Source: an uncultured Lachnospiraceae bacterium
GTDB lineage: Bacteria; Bacillota; Clostridia; Lachnospirales; Lachnospiraceae
DNA length: 8,520 bases
Assembly (NCBI GenBank): GCA_946538445.1
Contig: CAMNGO010000079.1
Location: forward strand, 1-8,520
Direction: 5' to 3'
Part shown: positions 1 to 6,775 of the stretch, piece after piece
Numbering within the stretch: the first letter of the stretch is position 1
Layout of the letters: every line of letters starts with the position of its first letter
Position numbers and translations under genes: made by a program
The notes under the pieces: model-generated
Told to the model about the DNA's origin: nothing
Databases searched by the model: none
Seen by the model: the letters and a program-made list of their open reading frames with translations, nothing else

Positions 1-499
1 CATTAGTGCGGATCACGATACCATATTCCAGGGGGGATTTGTCTTCTATATAATCCTTTGTGATAATCTCCAGGCGTTTTCGTTCTTCTGTATCCCTGAT
101 CTTTTTGGACAGACTGAGTCCTTTTCTCCCCAGGGTCAGGACATAATATTTTCCTGCAATCCTTACATTGCCATCCACCACAGGCAGTTTCGTCTTCACG
201 GCATCCTTACGAACCTGTACCAGGATCAAGTCTCCCCCGCGAAGCTCATTTTCATGCTTAGGTGTGAATTTTATGGGGTGGTCGGAATAAGAGATATTAT
301 AGTATGCTTTCTGGTCCTGAGTCAGTTCCAGAAAGGCTCCCCGGATCCCTTCTGCCACCTTTTCTACCCTGGCCACATAAATGTTTCCCAGAAGACTGTC
401 AGACAATCTCTTTTCACAATATAACTCCACCGCTTTTCCATCCCGGAAATAGCCGTAGTATATGATATCCTCTTTGGAAGTTATGACCAGTTTATTCAT
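1..499 (-). CDS. rng: Ribonuclease G/E family protein, N-terminal part (3' end outside window)
   Basis: This is the N-terminal 166 residues of an RNase G/E endoribonuclease, a cytoplasmic enzyme that cleaves single-stranded regions of rRNA precursors and mRNA. The family S1-like RNA-binding region is visible: LLGNIYVARVEKVAEG at residues 37-52 matches the family pattern GNIYxGxVxxVxxG. It is followed by GAFLEL (54-59), then LRGGDLILVQVRKDAVKTK (86-104), GKYYVLTL (116-123) and the end of the S1 module. GIVIRTN at 160-166 matches the conserved G-x-I-x-R-T segment that leads into the catalytic domain. The catalytic Asp residues and zinc-link cysteines lie beyond the edge and cannot be checked. 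The start ATG (497-499) overlaps the end of the DUF2344 gene by 8 nt; an AAAGGAG site lies 12 nt upstream (512-518), rather far but acceptable. RNase E and RNase G cannot be told apart from this part; rng is the usual name in this cluster. Confidence 0.9.
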   Translation of the reverse strand, partial: MNKLVITSKEDIIYYGYFRDGKAVELYCEKRLSDSLLGNIYVARVEKVAEGIRGAFLELTQDQKAYYNISYSDHPIKFTPKHENELRGGDLILVQVRKDAVKTKLPVVDGNVRIAGKYYVLTLGRKGLSLSKKIRDTEERKRLEIITKDYIEDKSPLEYGIVIRTN

Positions 500-1235
500 A
501 CTTGGCAGCTTCTCCTTTGCCTGTATCCGATGGTTTTATCTCTTCCGTAATATCCCAGCCTACCGAGCCCAGAGGCAACAGCCTGCCTTCTTTCTCCAGG
601 TAGGTCTCCAGGCGATGATACTGGAAACCCAGAGGGTCATAATCATATCCCAGATAATTACAGAATGCCTCCATCACTGTGTGGGGTTTCAGATTCTGGG
701 CACTTCCGGTCACCAGTTTCATGAAGATGCCATCATCCTGAGAATGAATTGCCAGGATCATTGGGGAGATATCCACGATTTTCTCACTGCGCTTGGTCTT
801 TTTTAAGATGGGGATCTCCTCCTGGAAGAAGAAGGGTTCACATCGTTTGGTGAAGGCCTCCTCGAAATAATGGCCTCCCCGGAATGTCACCAGATAATCC
901 GCCGCAGCGGTTACCGACATACAGTTTTTTTCTTTCTCCTCAATCTGCTTGAACTCCAGAATACTGATTCCTTCCTTCATGACAGCATTGAGACGGTCCA
1001 TCATCTCCCGGCTGGTATAACTCCAGTCAAAGCTGACATCCACATATTCGCCCTGGCTGGTCATACCGATTCCAAGCGGTGCCGCAAAGCTCATGATCTG
1101 GTGGGGACTCAATCCTTTGGAGAAGGATACGGGTAACCCGGCACGCAGCATAGCTTTATGGAAATACCGCTGAACATCCAGGTGACCGATGAATTTCAGG
1201 ATACCGGTCTTAGACCACTTGATTCTTGCTTTCAT
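492..1235 (-). CDS. Radical SAM-linked protein, TIGR03936 / DUF2344 family
   Basis: This 247-residue protein belongs to the family found next to, or fused to, TIGR03960-type radical SAM proteins; its biochemical role is not established. Recognisable features are the N-terminal KWSKTGILKFIGHLDVQRYF (residues 7-26), with the family GHLDxxR motif. Next comes FSKGLSPHQIMSFAAPLGIG (38-57), corresponding to the usual 'F(N/S)PxPxxSFGPALPxG' segment, then TSQGEYVDV (60-68). It has no signal peptide or membrane segment, so it should be cytoplasmic. An upstream in-frame ATG at 1286 gives 264 residues, but the start at 1235 is preferred because AGGAGG (1244-1249) sits 8 nt upstream and the family begins at about MKARIKW. 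The gene overlaps the end of the radical SAM gene by 26 nt and the start of RNase G by 8 nt, so translation of all three is probably coupled. A modification role on RNA or ribosomes is plausible from context only. Confidence 0.88.
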   Translation of the reverse strand: MKARIKWSKTGILKFIGHLDVQRYFHKAMLRAGLPVSFSKGLSPHQIMSFAAPLGIGMTSQGEYVDVSFDWSYTSREMMDRLNAVMKEGISILEFKQIEEKEKNCMSVTAAADYLVTFRGGHYFEEAFTKRCEPFFFQEEIPILKKTKRSEKIVDISPMILAIHSQDDGIFMKLVTGSAQNLKPHTVMEAFCNYLGYDYDPLGFQYHRLETYLEKEGRLLPLGSVGWDITEEIKPSDTGKGEAAKYE

Positions 1236-3108
1236 AGCAGACACCTCCTCCGAATCTCGCCGCTCCGCAGCCGGAACACTTCTCATGGCAATTCGGAGTT
1301 GTCTTCTCTTCCATTGCCCGATTCCATTCCCGTTTCAGGAAGTTTTTGGTCACGCCGATATCAATGAAATCCCATGGAAAGACTTCGTCAAGACTCCTCT
1401 CCCTGCTTGTGTAGAAATGATAATCCAGATGGTTTTCCTCCAGGCTCTCCAGCCATCGGTCATAATGAAAATACTCTGTCCAGGCATCATAGAGACACCC
1501 TTTATGATATGCATCATAGATCACTTTACAAAGCCGCCGGTCTCCCCGGGCAAGAATGCCCTCCAGAACCGTTGTCTTGGCGTCATGCCATTTAAATGAC
1601 AGGCTTCGGTGATTATGCTGGGCTTTAAATTCATCATTTACCAGATGGGCTCTGCGCTGGTATTCTTCCGGGTCACACATCTGCGCCCATTGGAAGGGGG
1701 TAAATGGTTTGGGTACGAAGAAAGAACAGCTGGCACCCACGGATACCTTTCCCTTTCGGTACTCTTTATCCAGTTTATAATAAGTCATGGCCACATCCTC
1801 ACATAGATGGGCAATCCCTTTCATATCCTCTTCCCTCTCTGTGGGCAAGCCCATCATAAAGTAAAGTTTCACTTTATTCCAGCCGCCCATAAAGGCTTCT
1901 CTGGCTCCCTGGAGGATTACCTCCCGGGTCAGGCCTTTGTTGATCACGTCCCTCATACGCTGGGTACCGGCTTCCGGGGCAAAGGTGAGACTGCTTTTTC
2001 TCACATCCTGAACTTTGCTCATGACATCCAGGGAGAAAGCATCGATCCTGAGGGAAGGCAGTCCGATATTTATATTTTTACTCCGATAATTATCGATCAG
2101 ATAATTACATAATTCCGGCAATTTCCGGAAATCGCTGGAGCTTAAGGAACTCAGGGAAATCTCATCGTTTCCTGTGGCATCCAGCATGGTATCTGCCAGT
2201 TTTTCCAGATAGTCAAGATCCCTTTCCCGGTTGGGGCGGTAGATCATACCCGCCTGGCAGAACCGGCATCCCCTGGTACATCCTCTCTGTATCTCAAGAA
2301 CACAGCGGTCCTGGGTTACTTTTAAGAAAGGCACCAATGGCTTATCCTGGTAGAAGGTATGGCTGAGATCCACCTGGACTTGTTTCAGGATAGTCCTTGG
2401 CACGTCCGGATAGATGGGCTCAAATGTATCGATGGTACCATCCTCATGATAAGTAGTCTCATAAAGGGAAGGCACATAGATTCCCGGGATCGTGGCTGCT
2501 GCCTTGTGGAGAAAGTCAGCCCGGCTTCCGCCCGATTTCTTATGTTCTTTGTACAGATCCATCAGGTCATAATACACCGTCTCCCCTTCTCCGATATAGA
2601 AGATATCAAAGAAGTCGGCCAGGGGCTCCGGATTGTAAGTACAAGGTCCCCCTCCGATCACAATGGGCGCATCCTCCCTTCTGTCCCTGGCATAGATGCC
2701 GATCTGGGACAGATCCAGAATCTGGAGGATATTGGTGTAACACATCTCATACTGGATGGTGATGGCCAGGAAGTCAAAAAGAAAGACAGGATCCTGGCTT
2801 TCCAGTGCAAACAAAGGGATTCTGTCTCTTCTCATCTCCTGATCCAGGTCCATCCAGGGGGAAAAGACACGCTCACATAAGATGTCTTCCCTGCGGTTCA
2901 TCATATCATAGATGATCTTCATGCCCAGATGGGACATGCCGATCTCATAGACATCCGGAAAGCACATGGCAAACCTGATGGTATCTTCCCTGCGCAGTTT
3001 CTTAAGAAAATCCGGTTCATATTCCACCGAATTCACTTCTCCGCCGATATAGCGGACCGGTTTTTCTATAGTAAGTAAGGTTTCTTCTCGTAATGCTAAA
3101 TCTTTCAA
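1210..3108 (-). CDS. Radical SAM protein of the TIGR03960 (YgiQ-like) type, function unknown
   Basis: This 632-residue cytoplasmic radical SAM protein has an unassigned reaction. The cluster-binding motif CxxxCxxC is present as CTRGCRFC (C277, C281, C284), expected to hold a [4Fe-4S] cluster that cleaves S-adenosylmethionine. Before it lies a Rossmann-like domain resembling B12-binding regions (about residues 44-190, with VIGGGPCTYNPEP at 150-162). It lacks the DxHxxG cobalamin ligand motif; the nearest segment is GMSHLG at 57-62. The barrel continues through ISLSSLSSSDFRKL (317-330), FAPEAGTQRMR (377-387) and KLYFMMGLPTE (414-424). The C-terminus carries four more cysteines (C607, C611, C614, C624) in CHEKCSGCGAARFGGGVC, a tail seen in this family. 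The start is TTG (3106-3108), supported by AGAGGAG at 3114-3120; the first internal ATG is at residue 48, inside the conserved domain. It overlaps the DUF2344 gene by 26 nt and follows the secreted-protein gene by 28 nt. Confidence 0.9.
   Translation of the reverse strand: MKDLALREETLLTIEKPVRYIGGEVNSVEYEPDFLKKLRREDTIRFAMCFPDVYEIGMSHLGMKIIYDMMNRREDILCERVFSPWMDLDQEMRRDRIPLFALESQDPVFLFDFLAITIQYEMCYTNILQILDLSQIGIYARDRREDAPIVIGGGPCTYNPEPLADFFDIFYIGEGETVYYDLMDLYKEHKKSGGSRADFLHKAAATIPGIYVPSLYETTYHEDGTIDTFEPIYPDVPRTILKQVQVDLSHTFYQDKPLVPFLKVTQDRCVLEIQRGCTRGCRFCQAGMIYRPNRERDLDYLEKLADTMLDATGNDEISLSSLSSSDFRKLPELCNYLIDNYRSKNINIGLPSLRIDAFSLDVMSKVQDVRKSSLTFAPEAGTQRMRDVINKGLTREVILQGAREAFMGGWNKVKLYFMMGLPTEREEDMKGIAHLCEDVAMTYYKLDKEYRKGKVSVGASCSFFVPKPFTPFQWAQMCDPEEYQRRAHLVNDEFKAQHNHRSLSFKWHDAKTTVLEGILARGDRRLCKVIYDAYHKGCLYDAWTEYFHYDRWLESLEENHLDYHFYTSRERSLDEVFPWDFIDIGVTKNFLKREWNRAMEEKTTPNCHEKCSGCGAARFGGGVCYESKNQVV
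1244..1250 (-). promoter_or_regulatory. Ribosome-binding site deciding the DUF2344 gene start
   Basis: GAGGAGG on the minus strand lies 8 nt before the ATG at 1235. It falls inside the end of the radical SAM gene, over the codons for the Gly-Gly-Gly of the Cys tail. No comparable site precedes the upstream in-frame ATG at 1286. Confidence 0.85.
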
Positions 3109-3113
3109 GGTTT

Positions 3114-3120
3114 CTCCTCT
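3114..3120 (-). promoter_or_regulatory. Ribosome-binding site for the TTG start of the radical SAM gene
   Basis: AGAGGAG is followed by AAACC and then TTG. The spacer of 5 nt is slightly short, but this is the only ribosome site near the N-terminus of the conserved domain, and no ATG is available until residue 48. Confidence 0.75.
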
Positions 3121-3136
3121 GTCATTTTCTCACATA

Positions 3137-4396
3137 CTAGAATATGCTTTCTAAAATGGACACTTTTACCGTGTAGGAAGCAGAAACTCCCCCGGCAGAA
3201 TAGCAGGTGATCACGGCCTTTCCGAAATCTTCCGCGCAGATACTGCCGTCCAGATCCACAAAAACAACCGACGGATCACTGCTGGTCCATTTTTCTATAT
3301 AATCCCCTTTTCCCAGTTCCACTTCTCTGGCCTCGGCCGTATCATTTCTGCCAAGGATCAGCTCAGATTCATCCATGGAAATATCCGGGGCGATGGGATC
3401 GATCATCACATCATCCTCCAGGCCACATCGGAAACAGGTTCGTTGCATAATACCATGATGCAGGACATCCGGCATATGAACGGTCTCCCATTCTCCGAAG
3501 ACATGACCCGTAGGATCCATGTTTTTTTCTTCTTTCTTGCCGCATCGTTTACAGACGTGGCGCTTTCTTCCGGGACTGGTGCAGGTAGGTTTCTGCAGCA
3601 CGTCCCATTCATCATAATCGTGGGTATTCTTCACTTTGTAGATTCCACTGAGACTCCCGCTGTTCTCTATGTTCAGATAGATGTGCGGTCCATAAAAGTC
3701 CAGCTCTTCAATCTCCCGGTAGCTGGAAGATCTCAGAGTAAAGACTTCCACCAGCTGCCCTGATGAGGTGTACTCGTAGATACTGCAGTTAGCCACACTG
3801 TACCAGACGATATACAGATTGACCCCATCTGATGCCATCCCCTGATTGACCGCAACCTGAGGAACATGAAATGCAGGTGTCAGCCTTTCAAAGTCTTTTG
3901 TTTTATAAACGACGGTACTGGTTCCGAGATAATAGGTATCTTCTGAACTGACATAGGCAATCTTAGGACAGTTGTGATTCATATAGTGATCCGCGGTCAG
4001 TTCCAGGGATTCCCCGTCAAAAGAGAAGACGTAGGCATGTTTCTTGGAGACGCAGACCACTTCTTTTGTATTGGAGTTATAGGTCAGTGAATTGGAGTGA
4101 AGGGTGTTGAAGGACTGGCATTTTTTCTCCTTCATGGTTTTTGCATCCAGAATTACATAGGTCGTGGTGGTATAGTCCGCCGTGTACCTTGTGTAGATGA
4201 TACTGTCCCCGGCAAAACAAAAACCTTGAGACTGGGGCCCGTAATAATTGCCGGAAGGCAGAAAGCAGGCCTTTAAGTCATCCCCCAGCTCCGTATCCTG
4301 CAGACAATAAGCTTCTGAGGGGGAAGAAAGGCAGAATAAGAGTATAAAGAACAGGAGGATGAATCCCGGATACACGATCCTATTTCTTCTTTCCAT
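3137..4396 (-). CDS. Unnamed secreted protein with CxxCG modules and an Ig-like C-terminus
   Basis: I cannot assign a function to this 419-residue protein. Residues 1-29 form a Sec signal peptide: ERRNR, a hydrophobic core (PGFILLFFILLFCL), then SSPSEA before the likely cut. Residues 40-260 are rich in short beta-prone stretches (DSIIYTRY, TTYVILD, AYVFSFDG, VNLYIVWYS, HIYLNIE) that could be a beta-propeller; this is a guess from spacing. Residues 261-334 hold two related modules: WDVLQKPTC-CKRCGKKE-DPTGH and WETVHMPDV-CFRCGLED. Such modules recur in surface proteins of Lachnospiraceae and relatives. Residues 338-413 resemble a bacterial Ig-like (BIG2) domain: WTSSDPSVVFVD, GKAVITCYS and the ending YTVKVS. 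There is no C-terminal sorting motif or membrane helix, so it is either released or bound non-covalently. The start at 4396 is preferred over 4432 because GGAG lies 5 nt upstream and the signal peptide begins at once. It lies 62 nt after potD and 28 nt before the radical SAM gene, and could share a transcript with either. Confidence 0.78.
   Translation of the reverse strand: MERRNRIVYPGFILLFFILLFCLSSPSEAYCLQDTELGDDLKACFLPSGNYYGPQSQGFCFAGDSIIYTRYTADYTTTTYVILDAKTMKEKKCQSFNTLHSNSLTYNSNTKEVVCVSKKHAYVFSFDGESLELTADHYMNHNCPKIAYVSSEDTYYLGTSTVVYKTKDFERLTPAFHVPQVAVNQGMASDGVNLYIVWYSVANCSIYEYTSSGQLVEVFTLRSSSYREIEELDFYGPHIYLNIENSGSLSGIYKVKNTHDYDEWDVLQKPTCTSPGRKRHVCKRCGKKEEKNMDPTGHVFGEWETVHMPDVLHHGIMQRTCFRCGLEDDVMIDPIAPDISMDESELILGRNDTAEAREVELGKGDYIEKWTSSDPSVVFVDLDGSICAEDFGKAVITCYSAGGVSASYTVKVSILESIF
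3395..3616 (-). other. Pair of CxxCG 'PTGH' modules in the unnamed secreted protein
   Basis: Two copies of a module of about 37 residues lie at residues 261-334. Copy 1 has W264, P270-T-C272, C282-x-x-C285-G and ends in DPTGH. Copy 2 has W303, P309-D-V where copy 1 has P-T-C, then C321-x-x-C324-G and ends in DP. The first Cys is therefore missing in copy 2. CxxC pairs outside the cell could bind a metal or form a disulfide; the sequence alone does not decide. Confidence 0.65.
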
Positions 4397-4458
4397 ATCT
4401 ACTCCACTTCCCTTCCCGATCCTGCATGGCATGACTGATCTGCCGGGTCACAAATACT
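4397..4458. other. Intergenic gap between potD and the secreted-protein gene
   Basis: At 62 nt this is the longest non-coding stretch in the window. It holds the ribosome site of the downstream gene and an imperfect 23-nt palindrome (4418-4440). I see no stem followed by a T-run, so no intrinsic terminator after potD, and no convincing -35/-10 pair on the minus strand. Confidence 0.6.
4402..4405 (-). promoter_or_regulatory. Ribosome-binding site for the secreted-protein gene
   Basis: GGAG, within a purine-rich GGGAAGTGGAG run, precedes ATG at 4394-4396 by 5 nt. The alternative ATG at 4432 has only CCCGGCAGATCAGT upstream, with no Shine-Dalgarno match, so the shorter protein is preferred. Confidence 0.65.
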
Positions 4459-5967
4459 TCAATAATCCTTCTGCATCTTTTTCCTCAGGTACCACAAAGC
4501 GCATCCTGCGATCCCAAGACCGGTCAGGATCCATATCCACAGAGGAATCTTTTTGATATTATAGCACCGCACATTGATCCACATCTGATTCAGTTTCTCC
4601 GTGGTTTCTTTATCAAAATATACCATGATGGAAGATCTGGATATCGTCTTCTCATCCGGATACTGAGAAAACAGCTGCCTATTTACCTGGTCTGTGGGTG
4701 CACAGATCACATAGTCTTCATCCTCCGGATCACCGGAGAAGAAATATCCCAGAGGATATTCTGTCACATCCTCCTCATCTTCCTCAGCGCTGAAACACCA
4801 GTCGGCATATTCGAAGATCCTGGGATCATCCCCGCCGGAGATGCAGGATGTAAAACCGATATAATACATGTTGCGGATGACACTGTCCGGCCTTGACATA
4901 AAGTTGATAAAAGCTTCCGCTGCATGCTGTTTGGCCGGATCATCCTGGATACCTGATTTAAGCATACACCACCCGTCAAAATAGATGTTGGTGGATTCTT
5001 TGGGAACAGCAAATGACAGATACAGGTCATCTTCTTCCGCCTGATCCAAAGTGTATACTCCGTCTCCGGACCACTGATAATTGGCGACGACTTTCCCTGT
5101 GATCATGTCAGCTTTCCCGGCATCGGATTCGAAGGAATAGGTATTATCCTTTACCTTCTGAAGATAATCCTGTACTGCTTTTATGGTTTCATCCGAAGTA
5201 TCATTCATCTCCCGTTCCAGGTTTTCCTTATAGTTGGGATCATTCAGGAATGCTTCTGAAGTCAGCAGATCTGATTTGATGGCTCCCACTGCAGCGAAAT
5301 AAGCTTCTCTCACACTGTCTTTTATGGTGACCTGCCTTTTGAATCTGGGGTTAGTGAGAATGGACCAGGAAGAAGCGTCCTCCTCCGTCACATACTCCGG
5401 ATTGTATACAACCCCGGTAATTCCCCACATATATCCTGCAAAATAATCAGACCATGGTTGCCCATCTATGGTACTTCTTTCAAAGATGTCCTGGATATAT
5501 GGGGATACTCCCTTAATATAATAATTATACGGATCATTTTTGTCAAAGAAAGACTTGGACAAAGGCTGCAGTTGGTCTTCCATGGCGAGTTTCATCATCA
5601 TGTACTCGGAGGGACAAACCAGATCGTACTTATTTCCCAAGGTGTACATGTTGTAGAATTCTTCATTGGAACCAAAGGCTGAGTAAGCCACTTCCACTTC
5701 CCTGCCATAGGTATCATAATACCATTCTTCAAAGTCATCAATGATATTGTTCTTCCCGATGATATCTCCGCTGTCCAGGTCTATCACTTCGTCCCAGTCA
5801 CCCTCATCAATATATTCTTCCCAGTTGCTGACCCGCAGGATAATCTTATCCTTTCTGGCAGCGCTTGTGGTCATTTTGGGACAAAAAGACAAGAGAATGC
5901 TCATAATCAGAAGAAGGGTAAGAGATTTTTCAGGCAGAAATCTGTGGCGATCATATCCCTTTCTCAT
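4459..5967 (-). CDS. potD: Spermidine/putrescine-binding protein PotD, membrane-tethered form
   Basis: This is the extracytoplasmic receptor of the polyamine importer, 502 residues against about 348 in E. coli. The N-terminus (1-37) is a signal peptide with core SLTLLLIMSILLSF and a possible cut after SAA. Cys29 follows L-S-F, which breaks the lipobox because Phe sits at -1. The mature protein starts like PotD: VSNWEEYI (46-53), with W49 and Y52 at the positions of polyamine-contacting residues of E. coli PotD. Further PotD-like segments are YDLVCPSEYMMMKL (114-127), WGITGVVYN (181-189), DSVREAY (217-223, acidic ligand region), YQWSGDG (297-303) and YFDGWCM (329-335). Residues about 385-435 are an acidic insertion, including EEDEED. 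The last part has a transmembrane helix (about 474-494) followed by RKKMQK, predicting a cytoplasmic tail and tethering to the membrane. The start ATG overlaps potC by 17 nt and has AGAGGAG 7 nt upstream inside potC. Confidence 0.92.
   Translation of the reverse strand: MRKGYDRHRFLPEKSLTLLLIMSILLSFCPKMTTSAARKDKIILRVSNWEEYIDEGDWDEVIDLDSGDIIGKNNIIDDFEEWYYDTYGREVEVAYSAFGSNEEFYNMYTLGNKYDLVCPSEYMMMKLAMEDQLQPLSKSFFDKNDPYNYYIKGVSPYIQDIFERSTIDGQPWSDYFAGYMWGITGVVYNPEYVTEEDASSWSILTNPRFKRQVTIKDSVREAYFAAVGAIKSDLLTSEAFLNDPNYKENLEREMNDTSDETIKAVQDYLQKVKDNTYSFESDAGKADMITGKVVANYQWSGDGVYTLDQAEEDDLYLSFAVPKESTNIYFDGWCMLKSGIQDDPAKQHAAEAFINFMSRPDSVIRNMYYIGFTSCISGGDDPRIFEYADWCFSAEEDEEDVTEYPLGYFFSGDPEDEDYVICAPTDQVNRQLFSQYPDEKTISRSSIMVYFDKETTEKLNQMWINVRCYNIKKIPLWIWILTGLGIAGCALWYLRKKMQKDY
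4486..4548 (-). other. C-terminal transmembrane anchor of PotD
   Basis: These codons give IPLWIWILTGLGIAGCALWYL, an uninterrupted hydrophobic run of 21 residues followed by R-K-K-M-Q-K-D-Y. The charge pattern fits an outside-to-inside orientation with a short cytoplasmic tail, the expected arrangement for a receptor domain tethered next to PotB and PotC. Confidence 0.8.
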
Positions 5968-6775
5968 AATACCGCTCCTCTCCTTTCGACCGATTCTTAT
6001 AACTTGTACGGTAATTTGAAATGATAACGATCAGGACCACAATCAGGAAGATGACCGTGGACAGCGCCCAGAGCGCCGTCTTGATCTTGGTCTGTGCTCC
6101 CTTGGTTGCATTTACCACGTAGGTACTGATGGTATCGAATGTAGAAGGTTTCGTGTAGGTCGCGATAAAATAATCATCCAGAGATAAAGTGATGGCCAGG
6201 GCAAAGCCTGATACGATACCCTGAGATATCTGAGGGATAACGATTTTAGTGAGAGCTACAAAAGGTGTTGCTCCCAGATCCAGAGCAGCTTCGTAGATCC
6301 TGGGATCCAACTGCTTTAATTTCGGTATGACCGAAAGATACACAAAAGGTGCACATAAGGTCACATGACCGATGACCAGGGGAAGGTAGGTTTCCTTATT
6401 GATTCCCAGTACGATCACCAGCAGGATACAGATGGAAAAACCGGTGACCACATCTGCATTAACCACAGGAATCTGATTGGTTGTATTTATAAAGGTAGAC
6501 GTTCGTCGGCCGGAATAGAAAGCACCGACAGCGCCCAAAGTTCCAAGGATGGTGGACAACAGAGCAGAAACAAGTGCCAACAGGATAGTTCCCAGGATCA
6601 TGTGGATCAGTTCTTCCGTCGTGAATAATGTCACATAATTATGGAAAGAAAATGCCCGAATGGCCCCGATCTGTGTGGCATTGGTCAAACTATATACCGC
6701 CAGAATCAGGATGGGAGCATAGATGAAGGTCAGAACCAGCGCGATTATTATAGTCTTGATCGTTTTTTTCATCAT
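5951..6775 (-). CDS. potC: Spermidine/putrescine ABC transporter permease PotC
   Basis: This is one of the two integral membrane permease subunits that form the translocation path, 274 residues, close to the usual PotC length. About six hydrophobic segments are visible, the first at residues 8-30 and the last at 236-254. The EAA loop that contacts the ATPase is clear at 162-190: EAALDLGATPFVALTKIVIP, then a Gly-rich end (QGIVSG). SLDDYFIATY (198-207) just after it is typical of PotC. The tail is positively charged, consistent with a cytoplasmic C-terminus. The start codon overlaps the potB stop as ATGA, and AGGAGG (inside potB) lies 9 nt upstream of the first of two adjacent ATGs. The 3' end overlaps the potD start by 17 nt and contains the potD ribosome site. 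Nothing looks truncated or broken. Confidence 0.95.
   Translation of the reverse strand: MMKKTIKTIIIALVLTFIYAPILILAVYSLTNATQIGAIRAFSFHNYVTLFTTEELIHMILGTILLALVSALLSTILGTLGAVGAFYSGRRTSTFINTTNQIPVVNADVVTGFSICILLVIVLGINKETYLPLVIGHVTLCAPFVYLSVIPKLKQLDPRIYEAALDLGATPFVALTKIVIPQISQGIVSGFALAITLSLDDYFIATYTKPSTFDTISTYVVNATKGAQTKIKTALWALSTVIFLIVVLIVIISNYRTSYKNRSKGEERYYEKGI

Noticed and set aside
1233..1286. Longer start (ATG at 1286) for the DUF2344 gene, giving 264 residues
   Set aside because: The ATG at 1235 has a near-perfect ribosome site at the right distance and matches the family N-terminus; the extra residues are the out-of-frame reading of the radical SAM Cys tail.
1210..1286. Programmed frameshift joining the radical SAM and DUF2344 genes into one protein
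   Set aside because: The frames would need a +1 shift, no slippery or stop-driven site is seen, and the second gene has its own strong ribosome site.
2359..2880. Plus-strand open frame of 173 codons, and other plus-strand frames such as 462-806, 1189-1599 and 1807-2112
   Set aside because: They lie opposite well-supported minus-strand genes, lack ribosome sites and family-like sequence, and are shadows of the coding strand.
3105..3125. Six-codon reading frame (MTEEKP) ending on the TTG start of the radical SAM gene
   Set aside because: It has no ribosome site of its own and is short enough to occur by chance; a leader role cannot be supported.
3109..3200. Possible promoter or terminator ahead of the radical SAM gene
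   Set aside because: A TAGTAT-like -10 has no -35 at a suitable distance, and the AGAA/TTCT inverted repeat is too short and lacks a T-run.
4394..4432. Longer start (ATG at 4432) for the secreted-protein gene, giving 431 residues
   Set aside because: No Shine-Dalgarno match upstream, and the extra 12 residues would sit before an otherwise normal signal peptide.
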